DNA from: Reyranella sp.
GTDB lineage: Bacteria; Pseudomonadota; Alphaproteobacteria; Reyranellales; Reyranellaceae
Direction of reading: 5' to 3'
DNA: 64,000 bases
Assembly (NCBI RefSeq): GCF_030651995.1
Contig: NZ_JAUSBN010000009.1
Location: forward strand, 23,451-87,450
Notes under the pieces: generated by a model
What the model saw: the letters and a program-made list of their open reading frames with translations, nothing else
Told to the model about the DNA's origin: nothing
The model's database searches: none
Part shown: positions 39,331-47,167 of the stretch, piece after piece
Numbering within the stretch: position 1 is the first letter of the stretch
Layout of the letters: every line of letters starts with the position of its first letter
Made by a program: the position numbers and the translations under genes

Positions 39331-40470
39331 ATGCTCAGGAAGGTTTTTCTCGGACGTCGCCGCCTCCTGACCGCGAGCGCCGCCGCGGCAGTGGCCGCCC
39401 CCGCCATCGTGCGCGCCCAGCAGGTCCTGCGCAGCAGCAAGGGCTCCTACAGCCTGAGGATGCTGACGCTCGATCTCGAACAGCCATGGGGCATGGCCTT
39501 CCTGCCCGACGGCCGCCTGCTGATCACGGAGCGGCCGGGCCGGCTGCGGATCTTCGCCAACGGCCGGCTCGAACGGGCGCCGGTGGGCGGCCTGCCGAAG
39601 GTCTATGCGCGCGGGCAGGGCGGGCTGCTCGACGTCTGCCTGCATCCCGATTTCGCGCGAAACGCCCGGCTCTATCTCACCTACTCCGGCGAGGGCGAGG
39701 GCGGCGCCGCGACGGTGCTGGCGCGGGCCGAGTTCCGCAACAACGCCCTGGTTGGCGTGCAGCGGATCTTCGAGGCCCTGCCTCGCACGTCCGGGGGTCT
39801 GCATTTTGGCTCGCGCGTCGTTTTCGACCGGGCGGGCCTGCTCTACGTGACCTGCGGCGAGCGCTACCAGATGCAGCGCGCGCAGAACCTCGCCGATCTC
39901 GGCGGCAAGGTCGTGCGGCTGCGCGACGACGGCACCGTCCCGCCCGACAATCCCTTCGTCGGCCGCGAGGGCGCGCGGCCCGAGATCTTCACCTATGGCC
40001 ATCGCAACCCGCAGGGCATGGCGATGCATCCCGTCACCGGCCGCATCTGGCTGGTCGAGCACGGGCCGCGCGGCGGCGACGAGCTCAACCTGCTGAAGGC
40101 CGGCGCCAACTACGGCTGGCCGCGGGCCACCCACGGCATCGACTACAGCGGCTCGACGATCAGCCCGAGCAAGAGCCTGCCCGGGATGGAAGACCCGGTG
40201 CGCGTCTGGGTGCCGTCCATCTCGCCGAGCGGGCTCGCCTTCTACACCGGGGACCGATTCCCCGGCTGGAAGGGCTCGGTCTTCACCGGCGCCCTCTCCG
40301 ACAACGCCCTGATCCGCATCGAGCTCGACGGCGACCGCTATGTCGGGGAAGAGCGGTTGCTCGTCGACCTGCTTCCCTATATCCGCGACGTTCGTCAGGG
40401 CCCCGACGGCCTCCTCTACATCGTCACCCACACCGACAGTGGGGGACTCTATCGCCTGGAGCCCGCGTAA
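39331..40470 (+). CDS. PQQ-dependent sugar (glucose/sorbosone) dehydrogenase
   Basis: A 379-residue soluble-GDH-type six-bladed beta-propeller. The N-terminus carries a Tat-like signal (LGRRRLLTASAAAAVAAPAI, cleavage near VRAQ), so it acts in the periplasm. LEQPWGMAFLPDGRLLITER, GLLDVCLHPDF, GGLHFGSRVVFD, YGHRNPQGMAM and LVEHGPRGGDELN are the conserved PQQ- and calcium-site segments of Asd/YliI enzymes. AGGAGAG supports ATG 39331. The stop lies five bases before maf, so the unit may read through into maf-aroE. Confidence 0.92.
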   Translation: MLRKVFLGRRRLLTASAAAAVAAPAIVRAQQVLRSSKGSYSLRMLTLDLEQPWGMAFLPDGRLLITERPGRLRIFANGRLERAPVGGLPKVYARGQGGLLDVCLHPDFARNARLYLTYSGEGEGGAATVLARAEFRNNALVGVQRIFEALPRTSGGLHFGSRVVFDRAGLLYVTCGERYQMQRAQNLADLGGKVVRLRDDGTVPPDNPFVGREGARPEIFTYGHRNPQGMAMHPVTGRIWLVEHGPRGGDELNLLKAGANYGWPRATHGIDYSGSTISPSKSLPGMEDPVRVWVPSISPSGLAFYTGDRFPGWKGSVFTGALSDNALIRIELDGDRYVGEERLLVDLLPYIRDVRQGPDGLLYIVTHTDSGGLYRLEPA

Positions 40471-40475
40471 CGGCC

Positions 40476-41075
40476 ATGCTGATCCTCGCCTCCGCCAGCG
40501 TTTCGCGTCGCCAGATGCTGCAGAATGCCGGCCTCGATTTCACGATCGAGACGTCGGGCGTCGACGAGGACGAGGTGAAGCTCAGTCTTTCAGCGGAGAA
40601 GGCTGCGCCGCAGGACATTGCCGAGACCCTGGCCGAGCTGAAGGCACAACGAGTCTCGAGGCGCCATCCGCAGGCCCTGGTGATCGGCGCGGATTCGACG
40701 CTGGCCTGCAACGGCCGCCTGTTCGACAAGCCGCCGACGATGGAAGCAGCGCGAACGCAGCTTCAGGCGCTTGCCGGCCAGACCCACGAGCTTCATTCCT
40801 CGGTCGTGGTGGCGAGAGGCGGCGTGCGGCTGTGGCATTGCAACGATCGCGCCCGGCTCACCATGCGGCCGCTGCCCGATGCGTTCCTCGATGCCTATCT
40901 CGCGCGGGCCGGTGAAGCGGTGACGACCTCCGTCGGCGCCTACCAGCTCGAAGGGGTGGGCGCCCACCTGTTCACCAGCGTCGAAGGCGACTATTTCACC
41001 ATCCTCGGCCTGCCGTTGCTGCCGCTGCTTTCGTTCCTTGCCGGACATGGTATCGGACTGGAGAGAGCTGCATGA
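40476..41075 (+). CDS. maf: Maf-type nucleoside triphosphate pyrophosphatase
   Basis: A 199-residue Maf protein that hydrolyses non-canonical or canonical NTPs to NMP and pyrophosphate. The N-terminal LASASVSRRQMLQNAG is the Maf nucleotide loop (S-A-S-x-x-R-R), and GADSTLACNGRLFDKP holds the catalytic aspartate. SVGAYQLEGVG and the EGDYFTILGLPL end are typical. The stop overlaps aroE as ATGA, so translation is coupled. maf-aroE is a standard alphaproteobacterial pair. Confidence 0.93.
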   Translation: MLILASASVSRRQMLQNAGLDFTIETSGVDEDEVKLSLSAEKAAPQDIAETLAELKAQRVSRRHPQALVIGADSTLACNGRLFDKPPTMEAARTQLQALAGQTHELHSSVVVARGGVRLWHCNDRARLTMRPLPDAFLDAYLARAGEAVTTSVGAYQLEGVGAHLFTSVEGDYFTILGLPLLPLLSFLAGHGIGLERAA

Positions 41076-41962
41076 GCGTTTACGACACACTGCTCGCGGA
41101 AGCCGCAGGCCGGCCCTTCGCCGCCATCGTCGGCTGGCCGGTCGAGCATTCGCGCTCGCCGGCGCTGCACGGCTTCTGGCTGAAGCAGCATCATATCGAC
41201 GGCCATTACGGCCGGCTGCCCGTGAAGCCCCAGCGGGCCGCGCTGGAGGAGCTGGTCGCGTTCCTCAGGAAGACGCCCAACGCGCGCGGCTGCAACCTCA
41301 CCCTGCCGCACAAGGTCGAGATCCTGCCGCTGCTCGATCGCATCGATCCCGTCGCCCGGCGCATCGGCGCGGTGAACACGATCGTGAAGCAGCCCGACGG
41401 CACGCTGGAGGGCCGCAACACCGACGGGTTCGGCTTTCTCGAAGCCCTGAAGTACAACGCACCGCACTGGATGCCGGATACCGGGCCGGTCGTCGTTCTG
41501 GGAGCGGGCGGAGCCGCCCGCGCGATCGTTTCGAGCCTGATGGATGTCGGCGTGCCCGAGCTGCGGCTCGTCAACCGGACGCGCGAGACCGCGGTCGACC
41601 TGGCCGTCGCACTCACCCCGCCGGGCGGGCAGCGCATCGTGGTCGCCTCGTGGGACGAGCGTTCCGAGCTGCTGGACGGCGCGACCCTGCTCGTCAATAC
41701 GACGTCCCTCGGGATGAAGGATCAGCCGGGGCTCGACATCGATCTCGCGAAACTGCCGCACGAGGCGGTGGTCTACGACATCGTCTATGTGCCGTTGGAA
41801 ACCTATCTGCTGGCCGCCGCCCGTTCCCGCGGCAACCGTTGCGTCGACGGACTCGGCATGCTGCTGCACCAGGGCCGGCCGGGTTTCGAGGCCTGGTTCG
41901 GACCCAGGGTCGACGTCTCGGCGGCGCAGCGGCATGCAGTTGCCGCAGATCTCGGAGCCTGA
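41072..41962 (+). CDS. aroE: shikimate dehydrogenase
   Basis: A 296-residue NADPH-dependent shikimate dehydrogenase of aromatic amino-acid synthesis. GWPVEHSRSPALHGFWL holds the shikimate-binding serines, CNLTLPHKVEI the catalytic lysine (about residue 81), NTDGFGF the substrate aspartate, and VLGAGGAARAI the NADPH motif (about 144-154). The C-terminal MLLHQGRPGFEAWFG is standard. It overlaps maf by four bases and is followed after three bases by a thioesterase gene. Confidence 0.96.
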   Translation: MSVYDTLLAEAAGRPFAAIVGWPVEHSRSPALHGFWLKQHHIDGHYGRLPVKPQRAALEELVAFLRKTPNARGCNLTLPHKVEILPLLDRIDPVARRIGAVNTIVKQPDGTLEGRNTDGFGFLEALKYNAPHWMPDTGPVVVLGAGGAARAIVSSLMDVGVPELRLVNRTRETAVDLAVALTPPGGQRIVVASWDERSELLDGATLLVNTTSLGMKDQPGLDIDLAKLPHEAVVYDIVYVPLETYLLAAARSRGNRCVDGLGMLLHQGRPGFEAWFGPRVDVSAAQRHAVAADLGA

Positions 41963-41965
41963 CCC

Positions 41966-42403
41966 ATGGACGACAGCAACCCGCCAGCCTCTGATCCACC
42001 AGCCGGATACAAGCCGCTGTTCCGCACCAGCCCGTTCCTCGACCATAACGGGCCGTTCTTCTATCGCGAGAACGGCGACGGCACCTTCATCGTAGGCCTT
42101 CGCATCCAGCCCAAGCACGCCAATGCTCGTGGCGTCGCCCATGGCGGCATCCTCATGACCCTGTGCGACATCTCGCTGGGCTATCGCACGACGCGCAGCC
42201 AGACGCCCTCGCCGCTGATCGTCACCGCGAGCGTGAAGACCGACTTCGCAGGGTCGGCGAAGATCGGCGACTGGGTCGAGGCCCATGTCGATGTCCACAA
42301 GGTCGGCGGACGGCTGGCCTTCGCCAACTGCTACCTGAAGGTGGGCGAGGAGCGCATCGTCCACGCAAGCGCGGTGTTCGCGAGGACGGGCGACCGCCCT
42401 TGA
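41966..42403 (+). CDS. PaaI family (hotdog-fold) thioesterase
   Basis: A 145-residue hotdog-fold acyl-CoA thioesterase of the PaaI/YbgC-like group. The HARGVAHGGILMTLCD helix (about 49-64) is the family signature, and SLGYRTTRSQ, TDFAGSAKIGDWVEA and RIVHASAVFA strands follow. The acyl-CoA substrate is unknown. It lies three bases after aroE, and its stop TGA overlaps a TTG start of the MFS gene, so the four genes maf-aroE-thioesterase-MFS behave as one unit. Confidence 0.88.
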   Translation: MDDSNPPASDPPAGYKPLFRTSPFLDHNGPFFYRENGDGTFIVGLRIQPKHANARGVAHGGILMTLCDISLGYRTTRSQTPSPLIVTASVKTDFAGSAKIGDWVEAHVDVHKVGGRLAFANCYLKVGEERIVHASAVFARTGDRP

Positions 42404-43608
42404 AGCTCGTCCTGACGGCGTTCCTGCCGTTTGCTCTCGGCTACTTCCTGAGCTTCCTGTTCCGCTCGCTCAATGCCGTGGTCGCGCCGGCGCTGCGCAG
42501 CGAGCTCGGCCTCGACGATGCCGCCATCGGCGTCGTGACCTCGATGTACCTGGCGGCCTTCACCTTGGCCCAGCTTCCCGCCGGCGTGGCGCTCGACCGG
42601 TTCGGGCCGCGTCGCGTGGCGCCGGTCATGCTGCTGGCGACCGCGGTGGGTGCCGTCATTTTCGCGCTCGGCCAGGACGTCGTCACGCTGAGTATCGGTC
42701 GCGCCCTGATCGGGCTCGGCCTGTCCGTCGCGCTGATGTGCGGCTTCAAGGCCAACGTCCTCTACTGGCCAATGGGCCGGCTGCCGCTGGTCAACGCCGT
42801 CATGATGACGTTCGGCGGGCTGGGCGCCGCAATGGCCACACGCCCGGCGCAGTGGCTGCTGCTCGACTTCGACTGGCGGCAGGTCTTCCTGGGCCTCGGC
42901 GCCATCACCGTCGCGGTCGCGCTCTACCAGCTCCTCGCCGCTCCCCGATACGAGCGCGGCGGAAAGGGCCGCCTGGCCGACGAACTGAGCGGTCTGATGG
43001 GCGTGCTGCGCACGCCGCTCTTCTGGAAGGCGGGACTCGCGCCCACGTTCTCGCTCGGTGTCTGGGTCTGCTACACGAGCTTCTGGGCCGCCGGCTGGCT
43101 GCGCGACGTGGCCCATCTCGACGAGCCGTCGGTCGGCGTCGCGTTGTTCGCCCTCTCGATCGCCATCGTGCCCGGCTACTTCTTCAGCGGCATGATCGTC
43201 GACCTGCTGCACAGGCGTGGCGTGCGCGGCGGCCGGGTGCTGCTGGTCTACGGAGTGCTGTTCCTGGCGATCCACGTGCCCATCGCGCTCAACGTCACGG
43301 CCGTCCCGAAGCTCCTGTGGTTCGCCTATGTGATGTTCGGCGGCATGTCGGTGGTCTGCTACGCGCTGGTGACGCGCGCCTTCGCGCCCGAGCTGGCCGG
43401 CCGGGTCAACACGACGCTCAACCTCATCTGCATGCTGATCGCGTTCGTGGTGCAGGCGGCGATCGGGCCGGCGCTGGCGTGGATGGAAACGACGCACGCC
43501 CTGCCGCGCGCCGAGGCGCATCAGGTCGTGACGGTCGCGCTGCTGGCGGTGCAGGCCGCAATCTGGCTGTGGTTTGCGTCGAGCCGGGAGGCGCGGAATC
43601 TGCCGTAG
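42400..43608 (+). CDS. MFS transporter
   Basis: A 402-residue major facilitator with about twelve membrane helices. The cytoplasmic loop motif A appears as GVALDRFGPRR (about residues 59-69), with GRALIGLGLSVALMCG in helix IV. No ATG lies in a sensible place; TTG 42400 overlaps the thioesterase stop (TTGA) with AGGACGGG upstream, and the protein then begins LKLVLTAFLPFALGYFLSF directly in helix I, which fixes this start. The transported compound is unknown. Confidence 0.88.
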   Translation: MKLVLTAFLPFALGYFLSFLFRSLNAVVAPALRSELGLDDAAIGVVTSMYLAAFTLAQLPAGVALDRFGPRRVAPVMLLATAVGAVIFALGQDVVTLSIGRALIGLGLSVALMCGFKANVLYWPMGRLPLVNAVMMTFGGLGAAMATRPAQWLLLDFDWRQVFLGLGAITVAVALYQLLAAPRYERGGKGRLADELSGLMGVLRTPLFWKAGLAPTFSLGVWVCYTSFWAAGWLRDVAHLDEPSVGVALFALSIAIVPGYFFSGMIVDLLHRRGVRGGRVLLVYGVLFLAIHVPIALNVTAVPKLLWFAYVMFGGMSVVCYALVTRAFAPELAGRVNTTLNLICMLIAFVVQAAIGPALAWMETTHALPRAEAHQVVTVALLAVQAAIWLWFASSREARNLP

Positions 43609-43651
43609 AAGGCGGTGGAGGCATGCCCCATCAGAACCCGGGATCAAACGT

Positions 43652-44569
43652 CTAGGCGGCGACCTCGGCGATCATCTTCTTGAGGAGCGCCGCGTCGGGA
43701 TAGACGCCGAAGCCCGCCTGCAGATTGTCCGCCATGTGCTCGGGTTTGCCGGTGCCGGGGACGACACAGGTGACCGTGGGATTTGCCAGCACGAACTTGA
43801 GCAGGATCTGCGCCCAGCTCGTGGCGCCGACTTCGCCGGCCCAGTCGGGCAGCTTGCGGTTCATCAGCCTGCGCAGCAGACCGCCGCCACCGAATGGCTG
43901 GTTCACGATCACGGCGATGCCGCGCTCGGCGGCGAGCGGCAGGAGCCGGCGTTCGACGGCGCGATCGTCGAGCGCGTAGTTGATCTGCACGAAATCCCAC
44001 TTCTCGGACCGCATCACGCTTTCCAGCTCGTCATGGGCGCTCTGTGTGTAGTGGGTGATGCCGAGATAGCGGATGCGGCCTTCCGCCTTCCAGGCGAGCA
44101 GGGTCGGCAGGTGGGCACGCCAGTCGACGAGATTGTGGATCTGCATCAGGTCGATGCGGTCGGTCTCGAGCAGCCGCATCGAGTTCCGCATCTGCGTGAT
44201 GCCCCTGTCGCGGCCCGTGGTCCAGACCTTGGTGGCGATGAACGCCTTGGAGCGGGCAGCGGCGGCGGACAGAAGGTCGCCGACCACGGCTTCGGCCGAC
44301 CCATACATCGGCGACGTGTCGATCACCGAGCCGCCGGCCGCGAACAGCAGCCGCAGAACCTCTGCAAGCGGTGCGCGCTCCTCCGGCTTCGCCCCGACGT
44401 CGAACGTACGCCACGTGCCGACGCCGACCACCGGCAGCATCTCGCTCGATGAAGGAATCCTGCGCTGGTGCATGCGGACTCCCGTCTGCGCGGCGCCGTG
44501 ACCTGCAACGAGCAGGCCGGCGCCGGCGGCGATTCCCATGAAGCGAGAGCGGGTGAGGGGGCGTGACAT
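43652..44569 (-). CDS. aldo/keto reductase with export signal
   Basis: A 305-residue aldo/keto reductase. The (beta/alpha)8 core begins after a hydrophobic N-terminal segment (MGIAAGAGLLVAGHGAAQT) that looks like a signal peptide; a preceding TRSRF is not a full twin-arginine motif. Catalytic residues appear as DTSPMYG (Asp, Tyr), TKVWTTGRD (Lys) and MQIHNL (His). Export would put an NADPH enzyme in the periplasm, which is odd; related exported AKRs exist, with uncertain cofactor supply. ATG 44569 is chosen because longer readings contain no family sequence. Confidence 0.85.
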   Translation of the reverse strand: MSRPLTRSRFMGIAAGAGLLVAGHGAAQTGVRMHQRRIPSSSEMLPVVGVGTWRTFDVGAKPEERAPLAEVLRLLFAAGGSVIDTSPMYGSAEAVVGDLLSAAAARSKAFIATKVWTTGRDRGITQMRNSMRLLETDRIDLMQIHNLVDWRAHLPTLLAWKAEGRIRYLGITHYTQSAHDELESVMRSEKWDFVQINYALDDRAVERRLLPLAAERGIAVIVNQPFGGGGLLRRLMNRKLPDWAGEVGATSWAQILLKFVLANPTVTCVVPGTGKPEHMADNLQAGFGVYPDAALLKKMIAEVAA

Positions 44570-44758
44570 TAGAGTGTCATTGTTCAGCAAGGATGAGCGC
44601 TGCACCAGCAGGGAAAAGCGTTGCCGCCATATTGATGCCGTACGCGAAGCTTCTCCTGTGACCGTCTGTTGTTTCGACACTTCTGGTCATTGTCTTCTTC
44701 CCTGTCGACACCATCTCAGAACCGATCGCAGATACGTCAGCCTGAAGGAGACCGCGCC

Positions 44759-44953
44759 ATGCCCGAGCCCTTCGTCGTCGAAATCTGGGGAAAGCCCGCC
44801 GGCGTCGTCCTCAAGGAAGGCAACGCGTTCCGCTTCCATGCCTTCACCCGTCCGTTCTTCGAGTTGGAAGGCCATCAGTTCAGCACGCCGGGGCAGGCGA
44901 AGCTCGCCGCGGCGAAGCTCCAGCCGCCGCGCGAAAGCCTGCGCGCGGAATAG
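44759..44953 (+). CDS. small conserved-type protein of unknown function
   Basis: A 64-residue soluble protein starting MPEPFVVEIWGKPAGVVLKE with FRFHAFTRPFFELEGHQFST and a C-terminal PGQAKLAAAKL helix. It resembles short alphaproteobacterial hypothetical proteins with an FF-x-L-(E/D)G-x-x-F motif (from memory). No function is known. AAGGAG seven bases before ATG 44759 supports expression. It is followed 63 bases later by the CMD-family gene on the same strand. Confidence 0.7.
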   Translation: MPEPFVVEIWGKPAGVVLKEGNAFRFHAFTRPFFELEGHQFSTPGQAKLAAAKLQPPRESLRAE

Positions 44954-44965
44954 TGTCTTTCGCCT

Positions 44966-44992
44966 TGTCGGTTGCCTGACGGGACGTTAGTC
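44966..44992 (+). promoter_or_regulatory. possible third ECF42-like element before the CMD-family gene
   Basis: TGTCGG (44966-44971), a 17-base spacer and AGTC (44989-44992) stand 28 bases before ATG 45017. The -35 hexamer and spacing match the elements at 12103 and 13798, but the -10 departs at its first base. Treated as a weak candidate. Confidence 0.25.
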
Positions 44993-45016
44993 CAAGCGGG
45001 ACCGACAAGGAGGAAA

Positions 45017-45577
45017 ATGGTGATCAAGCGCAAACAGCGTATTCCGATGCGTGACCTCTCGACCATGAAGGTGGAGGATCGCGAGGCCATCGAGAAGAAC
45101 GCCATGAACGGCCAGGTGTTCAACATCTTCAAGGTGTTGGCCAATCACCCCGCGCTGACGAAGCGCTGGACGCCGTTCGCCGGCCACATCCTGTCCAAGC
45201 AGACCCTGCCCTTCCGCGATCGCGAGCTGCTGATCCTGCGGATCGGCTGGCTGAACCAGGCCGAGTACGAATTCGCGCAGCACGAGCTGATCGCCAAGAA
45301 GGGCGGCGTTACCGATGGTGACATCGCCAACCTCAAGGAAGGGCCCAAGGCCAAGGGCTGGAGCGAGCACGAGGCGGCGCTGATGCAGCTCGCCGACGAT
45401 CTCTTCGAGAACTCGGTCGCCTCCGACGCGACCTGGGCCACCCTGTCGAAGACCTATTCGACGGAGCAGCTCATGGACGCCGTCTTCACGGTGGGCCAGT
45501 ACAATCTCGTCTCCTGGGCGCTCAACAGCTTCGGCGTGCCGCTCGACGACTTCCTGCCGGGCGCCCAGAAGAAGTAG
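45017..45577 (+). CDS. carboxymuconolactone decarboxylase family protein
   Basis: A 186-residue AhpD/CMD-fold protein. LPFRDRELLILRIGWLNQ followed by EYEFAQHELIAKKGGVTDGDI (about 86-106) is the CMD core; no CxxC is present, so peroxiredoxin-type AhpD activity is unlikely. Relatives include lactone decarboxylases and many uncharacterised enzymes. AAGGAGGAAA gives a strong start at 45017, and the frame begins MVIKRKQRIPMRDLSTM. It is convergent with the downstream binding-protein gene. Confidence 0.88.
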   Translation: MVIKRKQRIPMRDLSTMKVEDREAIEKNAMNGQVFNIFKVLANHPALTKRWTPFAGHILSKQTLPFRDRELLILRIGWLNQAEYEFAQHELIAKKGGVTDGDIANLKEGPKAKGWSEHEAALMQLADDLFENSVASDATWATLSKTYSTEQLMDAVFTVGQYNLVSWALNSFGVPLDDFLPGAQKK

Positions 45578-45589
45578 AACCCGGGGCCG

Positions 45590-47158
45590 TCAGCGCTTAG
45601 CGACCTCGACGTTCCAGAAGGCGATCGTCGAGGGCGGCCGGATCCAGCCCTTCGTGCGGCCGCTGACGGCCGAGGCGCCGTACCACTCGCCGAGCGGATA
45701 GTGCGTCCCGACCTGCAGGGCGCGCTCCTGGATCTCCTCGGCGATGGCCTTGCGCTTTGCCGCATCCGGCTCCAGCGCAAACGCCTGACGCATCGCTTCG
45801 ATTCGTTCATCGCACGACCAGCCGGCGGAGGCCTTGTCGCAGGCCGAGTTGAGGAACAGCGAGGTGATCGGGTTCGCGACGTCGATGACGCCCGTGCTCG
45901 ACAGGGTGACGTTCCAGCCGCGATCCTCCGGCGGCTCCTTGCGCATGACGCGCGCAAGGTGCGTCTGCCAGTCGGCCGGGCGCATGTCGACCTTGAAGCC
46001 GATCCGCTCGAGTTGCGCCTTGGCGACGGGGCCGAGATTGGCCAGCGAGGCGAGGTCGGTCACCTGCAGCAGCACGATCGGCCGTCCGTCGTAGCCCGCC
46101 TCCTTGAGCAGCGCCTTGGCCTTCTCGACATTGCCCTCCAGCAGACCCTGCGTGCCCTTGTCCGAGGCGAGCGGCGTGCCGCAGCCATAGTATGTCTTGC
46201 ACAAGCGCCAGAACTTCGGGTCGCCGACCGCAGCGTCCAGGAAGCCCTTCTGGTCGATTGCGTAACCCAGGGCGAGGCGCATCCGGGGATCGTTGAAGGG
46301 CGGATGGAGCCAGTTCGGTCGCAGGGCATACTGGCTGGCGTAGGCGCCGCGCTGCACCTCGATGCCGCGCTGCTTCTCGACCAGCGGCAGCAGATCGTGC
46401 GCCACCGACTCGAGCGCATCGACTTCGCCGTTCAGCAGCGCGTTCACCGCCGTCTGTGGATCGGCGATCGACATCCATTCGACGCGATCGACCTTGGCGA
46501 CCTTGCCGCCCGCGAAATTGGCCGGCGGCTCCGTGCGCGGCACGTAGTTGGGGTTCTTCACGTACACGACCCGGTCGCCGGGGCGCCATTCGTCGGCCTT
46601 GAACATGAAAGGGCCGGAGCCGGTCGGATCCTTGATCTGCTGGGTGGCCGGCGCTTCGGCCACACGCTTGGGCATCATGAAGGGCACGATTCCGGCTGGC
46701 TTGGCGAGCGAATCGATCACGAGGCCGTAGGGACGGGCCAATTCCAGGCGGATCGTCCTGGCGTCGGGCGCGGAGAGGTCCTTGACGTTGGCCATGAGCT
46801 TGAGACCGACCGGGTCGCGGCTGCCCCAGCGCCTGAGCGAGGCGACGCAATCCTCGGCCGTGACCGGCGCGCCGTCGTGCCACTTCAACCCGTCGCGCAG
46901 GGTGAAGCTGTAGATCAGCCCCGCCGGATCGACGGTCCAGTTCCCGACCATCTGCGGCTGCGGCTTGAGATCGCCGTCGAGCCCGAACAGCGTGTCGTAG
47001 ACGAGATAGCCGTGCGTACGGCTGATCTGCGCCGACGCCCAGATCGGATCGAGGATCTTGAGGTCGGAGTGCATGACGATCTTGAGGTTCGACTGCGCGG
47101 CGGCCGGCATCGCGAGCGCGAGACCGGCGACGGCGCCCAGCAGGGTCTTGAAAATCAT
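45590..47158 (-). CDS. ABC transporter substrate-binding protein, family 5 (dipeptide/oligopeptide type)
   Basis: A 522-residue periplasmic solute-binding protein. The signal peptide MIFKTLLGAVAGLALAMPAA is followed by SNLKIVMHSDLKILDPIWAS, then LVYDTLFGLDGDLKPQPQMV and FTLRDGLKWHDGAPVTAEDC, the family 5 hallmark. It should bind a peptide-like or other small solute. It is the last gene of a leftward set with the DUF2817 and FAD enzyme genes (9-base gap). No cognate permease or ATPase is in this set; the nearby PotABCD-type operon is a different transporter class. Confidence 0.93.
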   Translation of the reverse strand: MIFKTLLGAVAGLALAMPAAAQSNLKIVMHSDLKILDPIWASAQISRTHGYLVYDTLFGLDGDLKPQPQMVGNWTVDPAGLIYSFTLRDGLKWHDGAPVTAEDCVASLRRWGSRDPVGLKLMANVKDLSAPDARTIRLELARPYGLVIDSLAKPAGIVPFMMPKRVAEAPATQQIKDPTGSGPFMFKADEWRPGDRVVYVKNPNYVPRTEPPANFAGGKVAKVDRVEWMSIADPQTAVNALLNGEVDALESVAHDLLPLVEKQRGIEVQRGAYASQYALRPNWLHPPFNDPRMRLALGYAIDQKGFLDAAVGDPKFWRLCKTYYGCGTPLASDKGTQGLLEGNVEKAKALLKEAGYDGRPIVLLQVTDLASLANLGPVAKAQLERIGFKVDMRPADWQTHLARVMRKEPPEDRGWNVTLSSTGVIDVANPITSLFLNSACDKASAGWSCDERIEAMRQAFALEPDAAKRKAIAEEIQERALQVGTHYPLGEWYGASAVSGRTKGWIRPPSTIAFWNVEVAKR

Positions 47159-47167
47159 GGTGCCTCC

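Noticed and set aside
38204..40475. Replication origin near the dnaQ/coaE and maf/aroE genes
   Set aside because: The interval is filled with genes, and I saw no cluster of DnaA boxes or AT-rich unwinding stretch.
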